Below, piece after piece: positions 35,601-42,677 of a stretch of DNA of 64,000 bases. The stretch's first letter is position 1, and the number at the start of each line of letters is the position of its first letter. The notes beneath the pieces are model-generated. The model was given only the letters and a program-made list of their open reading frames with translations. It made no database searches and was not told the DNA's origin. A program made the translations under genes and the position numbers. The DNA is from Sandaracinus amylolyticus (GTDB lineage: Bacteria > Myxococcota_A > Polyangia > Polyangiales > Sandaracinaceae), in contig NZ_CP070225.1 in assembly GCF_021631985.1 (NCBI RefSeq), forward strand, positions 9,052,001 through 9,116,000, read 5' to 3'.

Positions 35601-36977
35601 TGCGACCGCGCGCACGATCGCCGCGGCGCGCCGCGGCTGTCCGCGCACCAGCGCGCGCTCCGCGGCACCGAGGTCGAGCGTTTCGTCCTCGTCTCGCTGT
35701 GGTGCCGGGACACGATCGCGCGGCCGCGCCTCGGGATGACGCGCGAGATCGCGCGCCCATCGCGCCACGTCTCCCGCGCGCCCGCCGGTCGCGGCGTGCA
35801 CCTCCACGATCGTCGCGGCGTCGGCGCGCGCGCCCTCGCGCGACAACACCCGCGCGATCGCCCGCTCGTCCAACGGATCGACGTGGACCTCACGTGCGCC
35901 GAGCGGCACGAGCTCCCGCGCGAGCGCGTCGTCGATCCCCACGAGCACCAGCGCTCCACGCTGCGCGATCGCGATCGCCCGGGCCGCCGCCACCACCGAG
36001 GCCCGCACGTCGTCGTCGAGCGCATCGGCATCGTCGATCACCATCGGCGCGCCGATCCGCACCGCGACGATCCCGGCGCGCCGCGCCGGATCGTCCACGT
36101 CGACCCGCGACGCGCGCGCCAGCGCGAGCCAGGGATCGGAGCGCCACGCTGCGTCGACGTCGACGATCGCGCGGCCCGACCCGACGCGCTCGTCGACCCA
36201 TGCGTGCACGAGCGCGGTGCGCCCGCTCCCGTGCGCCGCGCGCACCAGCACGATCGAGCCCTCGTCGCAGCGCACCCGATCGAGCGGGCTCGCCTCGAGC
36301 TCGGTCGATCCCGCTCCCGCGATCCCGCCCAGCGCCGCGATCGCTGCGCCGGCCGAGCTCGGCCGACGTGCCGCATCGCGATCCAGGCACGCGTCCACGA
36401 TCGCGCGGATCGTCGGAGGAAGCGCGAGCTCGCGGAGGGTCGCGCCCAACGCGAACAGATCCGAGGCGACCGACACCGGCGCCCCCTCGAGCAGGTCGGG
36501 CGCGAGGTAGCCGTGCGTGCCTCCGCGCGCGATCGCACCGAGCGGCGTCGCGAGCCCGAGGTCGATCACCCGCACCGTGCCGTCGTCCTCGACGAGCACG
36601 TGCTCGGGCTTGAGGTCGCCGTGCGCGATCCCCGCCGCGTGGAGCCGCGCGAGCGTGCCGAGCAGCGCGATCACGACGCGCGTCGCGTCGTCGGGCGCGC
36701 GCGTCAGGTGCACGTCGATGGTCACACCCTCGACGCGCTCGAGGATCGCGGTGGTGCGCTCGCGATCGCGCGCGACCGCTCGCACCCGTCGGAGCGCCCG
36801 ATCGCGGAGCCGCAGCGTGATCGCGATCTCGCGCTCCAGCGCCATCCGCGCCGCGGCCGCGCGCGCGACCTTGGCGATCACGGTCGGACCGCCGAGCGCG
36901 TCCCCCACCACCGCGACCCCGTCGCCCGGGAGTGGACCGAAGCGGGCGGAGACGAGCGGAAAAATCGAATCAGTCAC
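32679..36977 (-). CDS. Giant regulator: Ser/Thr kinase - NTPase - TPR-like - GAF - sigma-54 activator
   Basis: 1432 residues from GTG 36977. Kinase domain about 20-230 with HGDLKPEHVLV (catalytic loop near 117), DLGLATPLG in place of DFG, and GTHGYLAPDLLEG. An NTPase domain follows with a P-loop-like AAHGSGRTALVHAW near 249 and MVIDDADALDDD. About 430-900 are helical TPR-like repeats. GAF domain about 930-1080 (GERAFLLLRRSKEKRPE; SILCVPVRAPQGVIGALYLDHRF). Sigma-54 AAA+ domain with GESGTGKE near 1147, GSFTGA instead of GAFTGA, and [14 protein letters not shown]-terminal Fis helix-turn-helix (NRTAAARALGISRVTIHRHIERLG). It can plausibly bind DNA and activate sigma-54 promoters under control of the kinase and STAND-like parts. 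No Shine-Dalgarno at the GTG. Confidence 0.88.
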   Translation of the reverse strand: MTDSIFPLVSARFGPLPGDGVAVVGDALGGPTVIAKVARAAAARMALEREIAITLRLRDRALRRVRAVARDRERTTAILERVEGVTIDVHLTRAPDDATRVVIALLGTLARLHAAGIAHGDLKPEHVLVEDDGTVRVIDLGLATPLGAIARGGTHGYLAPDLLEGAPVSVASDLFALGATLRELALPPTIRAIVDACLDRDAARRPSSAGAAIAALGGIAGAGSTELEASPLDRVRCDEGSIVLVRAAHGSGRTALVHAWVDERVGSGRAIVDVDAAWRSDPWLALARASRVDVDDPARRAGIVAVRIGAPMVIDDADALDDDVRASVVAAARAIAIAQRGALVLVGIDDALARELVPLGAREVHVDPLDERAIARVLSREGARADAATIVEVHAATGGRAGDVARWARDLARHPEARPRDRVPAPQRDEDETLDLGAAERALVRGQPRRAAAIVRAVAPGIDDAPRASPAWARILARAEIDAGRLSDGAAILDALDPDDPGIALDHARVLERLGRHREARDRAGTAMIDLALRARAAVIAATSTLALGDPTEADRIADGALGDASDPAIRARLAALRSDAALRLGDATSALEHAALAEREARASGDPGAIAHAIARSASAYALSGDPHRARDRAVLALSEAERAGDVAALPPYVMNVATTEHALGEIADAITRYERAAELALRLGRLGSRAAALTNLAGLFALAGADADAERVLSAARDAAERAGAAIHVGQTILIDAEVIAHRDPARARERAREAQRAFDGCGAARQALEARLLESELGELDAALAFTRAHESALHDAGLGARAALVVARAQLARGALDEARRAAERAIGDAKSQGDRDLEARALAIAAAIHDRLGTGAGEALRTRAREAIGELAARFPAGLRERFLATPERAAIVRAPQPAATTPARLGEPVRRMIALLGRVLLEPDEQRVLQVALDEAVATTGGERAFLLLRRSKEKRPEVAIARNLDRDTIQKSRFRFSRSVAERVLATGEPLVTASASDDPELRGARSVLDLGLRSILCVPVRAPQGVIGALYLDHRFETARFGDADREMAQALADVIGLALENARLHREARARTQDLARAHEALRIESERKDAELERLTEALARGGAPLEEHGIVGSARSLRAALDVARRVAPSTLPVLIEGESGTGKELFARFVHDRSTRAGRPFVAINCGALPEALIESELFGHVRGSFTGALRDHPGVFRAADGGTLMLDEIGELPLRMQTRLLRVLQEREVHPIGAPSASPIDVRIVAATNRDLEAEVEAGRFRRDLFFRLNGVRLRLPSLRERLEDVPALAEASLAKIANEPGMRRVTLGRSAIAALVAHAWPGNVRELEQALRRAVAIADDDELGAQHFELGGRGGPARADAHRELDRAMVERALRSANGNRTAAARALGISRVTIHRHIERLGIDVPARPGRPRSRGE

Positions 36978-36984
36978 GCAACAC

Positions 36985-37007
36985 GAAACTGTATCGGATA
37001 CTGTTTC
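36985..37007. promoter_or_regulatory. 23-bp palindrome at the start of the giant regulator
   Basis: GAAACnGTATC (36985-36995), one central base, then GATACnGTTTC (36997-37007); only the unpaired n positions break symmetry. It lies 8-30 bp upstream of GTG 36977 and in the 110-bp gap shared with the divergent lipoprotein gene, so it could govern both. Confidence 0.6.
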
Positions 37008-37028
37008 GCATCCAAAATCGCGCGAATT

Positions 37029-37044
37029 AGCGGGCATTCCCGCT
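37029..37044. promoter_or_regulatory. Small hairpin in the lipoprotein leader region
   Basis: AGCGGG (37029-37034), loop CATT, CCCGCT (37039-37044). It lies 44 bp upstream of the TTG start of the lipoprotein gene. Function unknown. Confidence 0.35.
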
Positions 37045-37087
37045 GGCGCGCGACTTGTAGAAGGAGCGGCCAACCCAGGAGGTCCGC

Positions 37088-37816
37088 TTGAGCCTGCTTC
37101 GAATCGCCCCCGTCCTGACCGCTCTCGCCATCGTCGCGTGCAGCGCCCCCGAGCCGTCCGACGCGGCCCGCTACGCGGTCACCGCGTGCAGCTCCGAAGG
37201 CGCCTGCGCCGCCGGCGAGACCTGCGAGGACGGCCTCTGCCTGCCGACCTGCGGCGAGAGCGACTGCCCGTCGATCGCCGTGTGCCTCGACCACGCGTGT
37301 TACGTCGAGGGCGACGGACCCTGCGCGAGCGACGCCGACTGCCCGGCCGAGCAAGCGTGCGTCGCCGGCGCGTGCGCCGCGCTCCCGCCGATCCTCGACT
37401 GCGCCGCGACCGACGACTGCCCCGAGGGCAGCGAGTGCGACGACGGCATCTGCGTCGCCACCGAGGTGTGCGTGCAGGCCGAGCTCTGCGGCAACGAGAT
37501 CGACGACGACTGCAACGGCATCGTGGACGACGGCTGCGCGAGCGAGGAGCCGGGCGCGTGCGTGGCGGCGGAGCTCTGCGGCAACGAGCTCGACGACGAC
37601 TGCAACGGCATCGTGGACGACGGCTGCGCGAGCGAGGAGCCGGGCGCGTGCGTGGCGGCGGAGCTCTGCGGCAACGAGATCGATGACGACTGCAACGGGA
37701 TCGTGGACGATGGCTGCTCGAGCGAGGAGCCGGGCGCGTGTGTGGCGGCGGAGCTCTGCGGCAACGAGATCGACGACGACTGCAACGGCATCGTGGACGA
37801 CGGCTGCGCCCCCTGA
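37088..37816 (+). CDS. Cys-rich lipoprotein with four 30-residue MopE-type repeats
   Basis: 242 residues from TTG 37088, with AGGAGG 6 bp upstream, which decides the start. Lipobox LAIVAC. Residues 35-130 are Cys-rich (CSSEGACAAGETCEDGLC; CASDADCPAEQACVAGAC). The C-terminal half is four near-identical repeats whose core is CGNEIDDDCNGIVDDGC, joined by a SEEPGACVAAEL linker. The motif is the putative metal-binding motif of MopE-like outer-membrane/secreted proteins, where Asp residues bind Ca or Cu. Divergent from the giant regulator. Confidence 0.85.
   Translation: MSLLRIAPVLTALAIVACSAPEPSDAARYAVTACSSEGACAAGETCEDGLCLPTCGESDCPSIAVCLDHACYVEGDGPCASDADCPAEQACVAGACAALPPILDCAATDDCPEGSECDDGICVATEVCVQAELCGNEIDDDCNGIVDDGCASEEPGACVAAELCGNELDDDCNGIVDDGCASEEPGACVAAELCGNEIDDDCNGIVDDGCSSEEPGACVAAELCGNEIDDDCNGIVDDGCAP
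37481..37813. repeat. 90-bp tandem repeat array inside the lipoprotein gene
   Basis: Copies begin at 37481, 37571, 37661 and 37751 (3.7 copies, in frame). Copies differ at only a few bases, pointing to recent in-frame duplication. A single related copy lies in the next gene at about 38445-38497. Confidence 0.85.
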
Positions 37817-37843
37817 ACGCGAAGACCTCGTGACGTGATTCGT

Positions 37844-37871
37844 GCGCGCCGCTCGTGCTCGGGCGGCGCGC
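37844..37871 (+). terminator. Hairpin between two lipoprotein genes
   Basis: 9-bp stem GCGCGCCGC (37844-37852) with 37863-37871 and a 10-nt loop, 28 bp past the stop of the repeat lipoprotein. It suggests the next lipoprotein is transcribed separately. Confidence 0.5.
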
Positions 37872-37891
37872 CGTCCTGATGGAGACTCCGG

Positions 37892-38500
37892 ATGATCGCC
37901 CGTCTCGTCCCGCTCGCGTGGCTGCTCGTGATCGCGGGCTGCGTCGCGACTCCGCTGCCCGATCCACCTTCGGCGAATCCCGAAGCGATCACGATCCGTG
38001 AGTCGCAGCCGGAACAGCTGACGGTGACCGGCACCGACGGCGCGATCCATCCGGGCGAGATGCGCCTGCGCATCACGAACCTCACGACCGCCGAGCGCGG
38101 CGGGCGCATCGAGGTCGCGGTGACTCCCTCGGGCGCGTTCGACGCGACGCTGCCGGGCACGCTCACGGACACGCTCTATCTCGAGCAGGTCGAGGCGATG
38201 GGGGGCGGCACGTTCATCGCTGCGCTCGTGAGCTCGGGCGGCACCGCGGTGATGTCGATCGAGCCCGGCCCCGACACCGACGGCGACGGCTCGCCCGACC
38301 TCGTCGACTGCGCGCCCAACGACGAGATGCTCGCCTCGCGCGAGTGCGCACCGGGGGCGCCGTGCGACGGCCCCGAGGACTGCGGCGGTGGCGAGGTGTG
38401 CGTCGGCGGCGTGTGCCGAGCGGGCGGCTGCGCGGCCGCCGACATCTGCGGCAACGAGATCGACGACGACTGCAACGGCATCGTCGACGACTGCCTCTGA
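37892..38500 (+). CDS. Lipoprotein with one MopE-type motif
   Basis: 202 residues; lipobox VIAGC (Cys about 17). Residues 30-125 form a beta domain (EQLTVTGTDGAIHPGEMRLRI; GTFIAALVSSGGTAVMSI), followed by a DTDGDGSPDLVDC calcium-type loop, a Cys-rich part (CDGPEDCGGGEVCVGGVC) and a final ICGNEIDDDCNGIVDDC. The motif is almost identical at DNA level to the upstream repeat gene, so the pair probably arose by sharing this segment. Confidence 0.8.
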   Translation: MIARLVPLAWLLVIAGCVATPLPDPPSANPEAITIRESQPEQLTVTGTDGAIHPGEMRLRITNLTTAERGGRIEVAVTPSGAFDATLPGTLTDTLYLEQVEAMGGGTFIAALVSSGGTAVMSIEPGPDTDGDGSPDLVDCAPNDEMLASRECAPGAPCDGPEDCGGGEVCVGGVCRAGGCAAADICGNEIDDDCNGIVDDCL

Positions 38501-38526
38501 CGTTCTTGAACGACCGTTCCGGAACG
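38501..38526. terminator. Two 12-bp palindromes between convergent genes
   Basis: CGTTCTTGAACG (38501-38512) and CGTTCCGGAACG (38515-38526) fill the 27-bp gap between the lipoprotein stop and the protease stop. They can form alternative hairpins and are probably a shared terminator. Confidence 0.45.
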
Positions 38527-38527
38527 A

Positions 38528-39778
38528 TCAGCGCGCGCAGAAGTAGCCGATCCGGTCGTTCACGTACTCGCAGCGCAGGCCTTCCGCCGCGCAGTCGCGG
38601 GTGCGCAGCATCGCGCCCTCGTGGCACCACACCGCGACGTCTCCGTCGCACCGACCGAGGTAGTCGACGCCTTCGCAGGGATCGTCCACGCAGGTGGCGC
38701 GCCCGTCGACGCGCCCGCAGGTCCCGTCGTCGCACGTCGCGCAGTCACGCTGCCGCACCACGCCGCGATCGCACCAGCGCGCCACGGCGCCCGCGCACGC
38801 GCCCCCTTCGTCGAGGCCCTCGCACGGATCGGCGCCGGTGATGCAGCGATAGCCGCCGGCGGCGGCGTCCCAGCCGCACTCGTCGCAGCGCTGGCTCTGC
38901 GGCGTCTCGCCGTCGCACCACACCGCGGTCTCGCCCACGCAGCGGCCCTCGTTGCCGAGCGTTGCGCAGTCGGTGCTCCCGTTGGTCGGGCCGGTGAACG
39001 ACTCGATCCACTCGACCGCGAGATCGGTGCGCGAGTAGCGATCCTGGCCCAGGCAGTTGGGATCGCCGTAGCTGAGATCACCCGCGACCCGCACGCTGCC
39101 GTCGTCGGCGACGATCATCACCGGGCCGCCCGAGTCGCCGAAGCAGACGCCGCGCTCGCCCATCCCGTCGATCACCAGGAACTGCGGGCTCTCGAACGCC
39201 ACGATCGGCTCCGCGGTGAACTCGCGCTCGCCGCTCGATCCGTCCTCCTGCTGGCCGTAGCCCGCGGCCTCCGCAGTGCGGCCGATCCAGCTCTCGTCGA
39301 GCATCGTCGTGTTGATCGCGATCGGCTCGAGCTCGGCGATGCGCGACGACGCGGGGGCGTCCATGCGCACCAGCGTCATGTCCTGGCTCGGGTGGTTCCG
39401 CACCTCCGCCGCGGTGAAGCACACGTCGGGATTGCGCGGATCGGTCCCGACGCAGAACGAGCGCCCGGAGCGGATCCCGCAGTGCTCGGCGGTGAGCACC
39501 CACTCGTCGGTGATGAACGTGCCGCTGCAGCCGTCCCACGAGCCGATCGCGAGGATCTGCCCGGGCGTCAGCGGCATCGCGGTCGGCTCGCGCGTCCCGT
39601 TGTAGACGAGCGGCACGAGGCGCTCGTCGCACATGCCCGGAGGCCCGCTGTCGTTGCCGTCGGGCGTCCTCGCGTCCGGCGCCTGCACGCCGCCTGCGTC
39701 GACCGCCGCGGGTGGATCGTCGGTGCCGTTGGAGCAGCCCGCGAGCACGAGGAGGAGAATCGAGACCGGCCGGCGCAT
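38528..39778 (-). CDS. Secreted trypsin-fold serine protease with Cys-rich tail (lipoprotein)
   Basis: 416 residues; lipobox LAGC (Cys 15), linker to about 48. S1 protease domain: His 99 in TAEHC, Asp 133 in QDMTLVRMD, Ser 216 in GDSGGP. The S1-pocket position (189 in chymotrypsin numbering) reads Gly (GERGVCFGDSGGP), so Arg/Lys cleavage of the trypsin kind is not expected. Residues 265-416 hold repeated units with CxGxxAxWCDxxxxxxxxC spacing (GRCVGETAVWCDGETPQSQRC; ACAGAVARWCDRG; RCDGDVAVWCHEG). Likely acts at the cell surface. Confidence 0.88.
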   Translation of the reverse strand: MRRPVSILLLVLAGCSNGTDDPPAAVDAGGVQAPDARTPDGNDSGPPGMCDERLVPLVYNGTREPTAMPLTPGQILAIGSWDGCSGTFITDEWVLTAEHCGIRSGRSFCVGTDPRNPDVCFTAAEVRNHPSQDMTLVRMDAPASSRIAELEPIAINTTMLDESWIGRTAEAAGYGQQEDGSSGEREFTAEPIVAFESPQFLVIDGMGERGVCFGDSGGPVMIVADDGSVRVAGDLSYGDPNCLGQDRYSRTDLAVEWIESFTGPTNGSTDCATLGNEGRCVGETAVWCDGETPQSQRCDECGWDAAAGGYRCITGADPCEGLDEGGACAGAVARWCDRGVVRQRDCATCDDGTCGRVDGRATCVDDPCEGVDYLGRCDGDVAVWCHEGAMLRTRDCAAEGLRCEYVNDRIGYFCAR

Positions 39779-39922
39779 GGCCGGCGAGGATGCTGGCGCC
39801 GCGGTCCTCGCTCCAATGATCGACCTCACGTCCGTTCGGGCCCGGCGCGCCACTGCATCGCGCGCTTTTCGCCGATCGACTTGTTCGTGACCGGGCCCTA
39901 ATGTGCCGGCGCCGGGAGAGCG

Positions 39923-40402
39923 ATGAAGGACAAGCACATCCGCATCCGCATCGAGCAGTGCCTCGCGCTCGCGAACGCGAGCAACTGTCCGCGCCGCAAG
40001 TTCGGCGCGCTGCTGCTCGACCCCGAGCGCAACGTCGTCTTGATGGACGGCTACAACGGCGGCCCGCGAGGCGGGGGCGAGCTCTGCGGCGGCAGCGAGT
40101 GCCTGCGCGACACGCTCCAGGTGAAGTCGGGCACCCGCATGGAGGTCGGCTGCCATCACGCCGAGATGAACGTGGTGTGCAACGCCGCGGCGAGCGGCGT
40201 CGCGTGCCGCGGCGCGTGGCTGATCGTGACCGGCGAGCCCTGCCTGATGTGCGCGAAGATGATCCACCACGCGGGCATCGCGCGCGTGCTGATCGTCGAG
40301 GGCGGCTACGCGGGCGAGAACGGCGTCGACTACCTCAAGGCCCACGGCGTCGAGGTGCAGGTCGCCCCGGGCCCGAAGGATCCCCGCCTCGGCACGGTGT
40401 AG
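39923..40402 (+). CDS. Deoxycytidylate deaminase-like enzyme (ComEB type)
   Basis: 159 residues. Zinc-site motif CHHAEMN (His 79, Glu 81) and PCLMC (Cys 107, Cys 110) of cytidine/dCMP deaminases; N-terminal region CPRRKFGALLLDPERNVVLMDGYNGGPRG is typical of ComEB/dCMP deaminase. Deaminates dCMP to dUMP for thymidylate synthesis if the assignment holds. GGGAGAG precedes ATG 39923. The following lipoprotein gene starts 9 bp later. Confidence 0.85.
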   Translation: MKDKHIRIRIEQCLALANASNCPRRKFGALLLDPERNVVLMDGYNGGPRGGGELCGGSECLRDTLQVKSGTRMEVGCHHAEMNVVCNAAASGVACRGAWLIVTGEPCLMCAKMIHHAGIARVLIVEGGYAGENGVDYLKAHGVEVQVAPGPKDPRLGTV

Positions 40403-40411
40403 GCTCGAGCC

Positions 40412-41104
40412 GTGCGCTCGGTCGTCGCGCTCGTGATCCTCCTGGTCGGATGTCGGGAGCCGATCGGACCACCGACGCGCGACTCCATCGTGTTGCACAC
40501 CGGAGACGGTTGGACCGCGACCGGGCCGCAGGTGGCGATCGGCGTGTCCGCCGACGAGCCCGACACGTTCGAATTCGAGATCGTCACGTGGCCCGAGCTC
40601 GAGCCGGTGGCGCACGAGGTCGAGCGCTCGGGGCTGATGCGCTCGGAGACGTACACGCTCTCGTTCCTCGGTGAGCCCTCGCTCGATCGTTGGTACGCGA
40701 TCCGCGCGATCGCGCGCACCACGCGCCCGGTGCAGGAGTCGGGCGGCGCGGTCGAGCTCGAGGACGGGATATGGGCGGTGCGGTTCCGACCCGGCTCGTC
40801 GCCGGGCCTCCGCACGTTCTCCAGCAACCGGGAGCGCGACTACGTCGACGGCGAGGTCGAGCTCTCCGAGCCGGTGCTCGGTCCGAGCGGGGGTGCGTTC
40901 GAGGTCGCGCTCGACGGGCGCGACTGTCAGCTCTTCGACGACCCCGAGGGCGAGACCACGGTCGGGATCGCGTTCGCCTGCGAGGGCACGGGCTCCGAGC
41001 TGACGCTCACGATCATCGAGGATCGTGCCGCGCCCGCCGGCGGCGTGCTGCGCGCTCGCACGTTTCGCGTCCCCGTGGGGACTGTGTACCGCGACCCGAT
41101 CTGA
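40412..41104 (+). CDS. Lipoprotein of unknown function
   Basis: 230 residues from GTG 40412. Signal peptide with lipobox LLVGC. The mature part is beta-rich, with two halves of similar size (WTATGPQVAIGVSADEPDTFEFEIV; YVDGEVELSEPVLGPSGGAFEV), like Ig-type domains. No Cys-rich motif and no family recognised. 9 bp downstream of the deaminase gene. Confidence 0.7.
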   Translation: MRSVVALVILLVGCREPIGPPTRDSIVLHTGDGWTATGPQVAIGVSADEPDTFEFEIVTWPELEPVAHEVERSGLMRSETYTLSFLGEPSLDRWYAIRAIARTTRPVQESGGAVELEDGIWAVRFRPGSSPGLRTFSSNRERDYVDGEVELSEPVLGPSGGAFEVALDGRDCQLFDDPEGETTVGIAFACEGTGSELTLTIIEDRAAPAGGVLRARTFRVPVGTVYRDPI

Positions 41105-41139
41105 ACGCGCGTGGCACTCGGTATGCTCAGCGCACCACC

Positions 41140-42033
41140 ATGCGCTTCTCGCGTCTCGCTCTGGCACACCTCGTCGCGATCGGTCTGATCGGCTGCGCGG
41201 ACTCGCACGCCCGCGCGCCCGGCGAGCGCGATGGAGGCCCAGGCGACGCGGCGCTCCTCCTCCACGACGCGCAGATCGGGCCCGACTCCTCGCTGATCTT
41301 CGACGCCGGTCCGCGCGGCTCGTGCGAGCCCGCCGACGCGCGCCAGGCGGTGTGCGTCGACATCGTGTGCGACGGGCTGCCGAGCTGGCACTGGAACGGC
41401 GACTCGTGCTTTCCGGTCGACTGCGGCACCTGCGAAGGCACCGACTGCGATCGCGGCTTCCGCTCGCAGGACGAGTGCCAGGCCGCGCACGCGTCCTGCG
41501 ACGCAGCGCTCTGCGAGGCGACCGGCGGCGAGTGGATGTGGTGGGCCCTGGAGTGCGGCCACTTCGAGTGCGGGTTCCCGCCGCCCGCGGCCTGCTTGAT
41601 CGGCATGCCGGCCTGCAACTGCGGCGGCGAGCGTGCCTTCGAGCCCGGCGTGGGCTGCGTGATCACCGGCTGCCCCGAGGTCGATCCCCCGCCGTCCGAC
41701 GTGCTCTGCCGCAGCAGCGGCGGCGAGTGGGGCCCCTTCTGCGCGCACTCGCAGTGCGGTCTGCGCTCCGAGCTCGCGTGCGCCGCGATGGCCTGTCACT
41801 GCCCCGGCGTGACCGAGGTGTTCGACTCGCTGCGCGGCTGTGTCGAGGGCTCGCGCTGCTTCGAGCGCAACCCCGGCGAGACCTGCCACGACCGCGCCCG
41901 CTGCGGTGGCGGGACCATCTGCTGCGACCAGTGTGGCGGCGCGGGCTGCGCCGGTGAGCCCACGTGCGTCGCGCCGAATTGCGATGGCGATCCCGCGACC
42001 GATACCTGCGGCAACCGCCTCGACGTGCCCTGA
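41140..42033 (+). CDS. Cys-rich lipoprotein
   Basis: 297 residues; lipobox LIGC. After a DAGPRGS-type linker there are about 30 Cys in three related blocks: CEATGGEWMWWALECGHFECG, then CNCGGERAFEPGVGCVITGC, and CRSSGGEWGPFCAHSQCG with CHCPGVTEVFDSLRGC. The last block (CHDRARCGGGTICCDQCGG) looks like a small knotted domain. Function unknown; probably surface bound. The macro-domain gene begins 2 bp past its stop. Confidence 0.75.
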   Translation: MRFSRLALAHLVAIGLIGCADSHARAPGERDGGPGDAALLLHDAQIGPDSSLIFDAGPRGSCEPADARQAVCVDIVCDGLPSWHWNGDSCFPVDCGTCEGTDCDRGFRSQDECQAAHASCDAALCEATGGEWMWWALECGHFECGFPPPAACLIGMPACNCGGERAFEPGVGCVITGCPEVDPPPSDVLCRSSGGEWGPFCAHSQCGLRSELACAAMACHCPGVTEVFDSLRGCVEGSRCFERNPGETCHDRARCGGGTICCDQCGGAGCAGEPTCVAPNCDGDPATDTCGNRLDVP

Positions 42034-42035
42034 CC

Positions 42036-42632
42036 ATGCTCCCGAGCACGATCCTGCTGGTCGATCACCACGCGCCGCTCGTGCACGCATGGCAGCGTGC
42101 GTTCGAGGACGTCGACGGAGTGCACGTCGCGGCCGGCGACTTCTTCGCGCACGACGCGGACGCGATGGTCAGCCCCGCCAACAGCTTCGGCGTCATGGAC
42201 GGCGGCATCGATCGCGCGATCCGCGACCGGCTCGGGTTCCACGTGGAGCGCGCGCTCCAGGCGCGCATCGTCGAGCGACACCACGGAGAGCTCCACGTCG
42301 GCTCCGCCGAGATCGTGGAGACCGGCCACGATCGCTGGCCCTGGCTGGTCGCCGCGCCGACGATGCGTGTGCCCGAGAGCGTTGCCCAGACGGTGAACGC
42401 CTACGTCGCGTTCCGCGCGATCCTGCTCGCGGTGCGCGCCCACAACGAAGCGTCGCCCGCGCGACCGATCCGCACGCTGCTCTGCCCCGGTCTCGGCACC
42501 GGCATCGGCGCGATGGACCCCGAGCGCTGCGCGGTGCAGATGCGCATGGCGCATCGTCAGGTGCTCGAGCCGGCGCGCATTCCTTCGTTCGACCGCATCC
42601 ACGCGATCCATCGCGCGCTTCGCACCAGCTGA
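42036..42632 (+). CDS. Macro-domain protein (ADP-ribose binding/hydrolase family)
   Basis: 198 residues, about one macro domain. Motif MVSPANSFGVMDGGIDRAI is the Asn-Gly-Gly loop that holds ADP-ribose; LLCPGLGTGIGAMDPERCAVQMRMAH is the second phosphate loop. Known members bind or remove ADP-ribose or act on O-acetyl-ADP-ribose. Immediately follows a lipoprotein gene (2-bp gap) and precedes aceK by 45 bp. Confidence 0.85.
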   Translation: MLPSTILLVDHHAPLVHAWQRAFEDVDGVHVAAGDFFAHDADAMVSPANSFGVMDGGIDRAIRDRLGFHVERALQARIVERHHGELHVGSAEIVETGHDRWPWLVAAPTMRVPESVAQTVNAYVAFRAILLAVRAHNEASPARPIRTLLCPGLGTGIGAMDPERCAVQMRMAHRQVLEPARIPSFDRIHAIHRALRTS

Positions 42633-42677
42633 TCGCGCGCGCGCTCGCGCCGCGTTTACGTACACTTCGCGGCACCG

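Noticed and set aside
31659..37091. 1810-codon plus-strand ORF
   Set aside because: Entirely antisense to LtrA and the giant regulator, with Arg/Ala/Asp/His-rich low-information sequence; a shadow of high G+C codon use.
38508..38519. GAAC-N4-GTTC as an SOS (LexA) box
   Set aside because: It lies between two convergent 3' ends, where a repressor site would control nothing, and is explained by the two adjacent palindromes.
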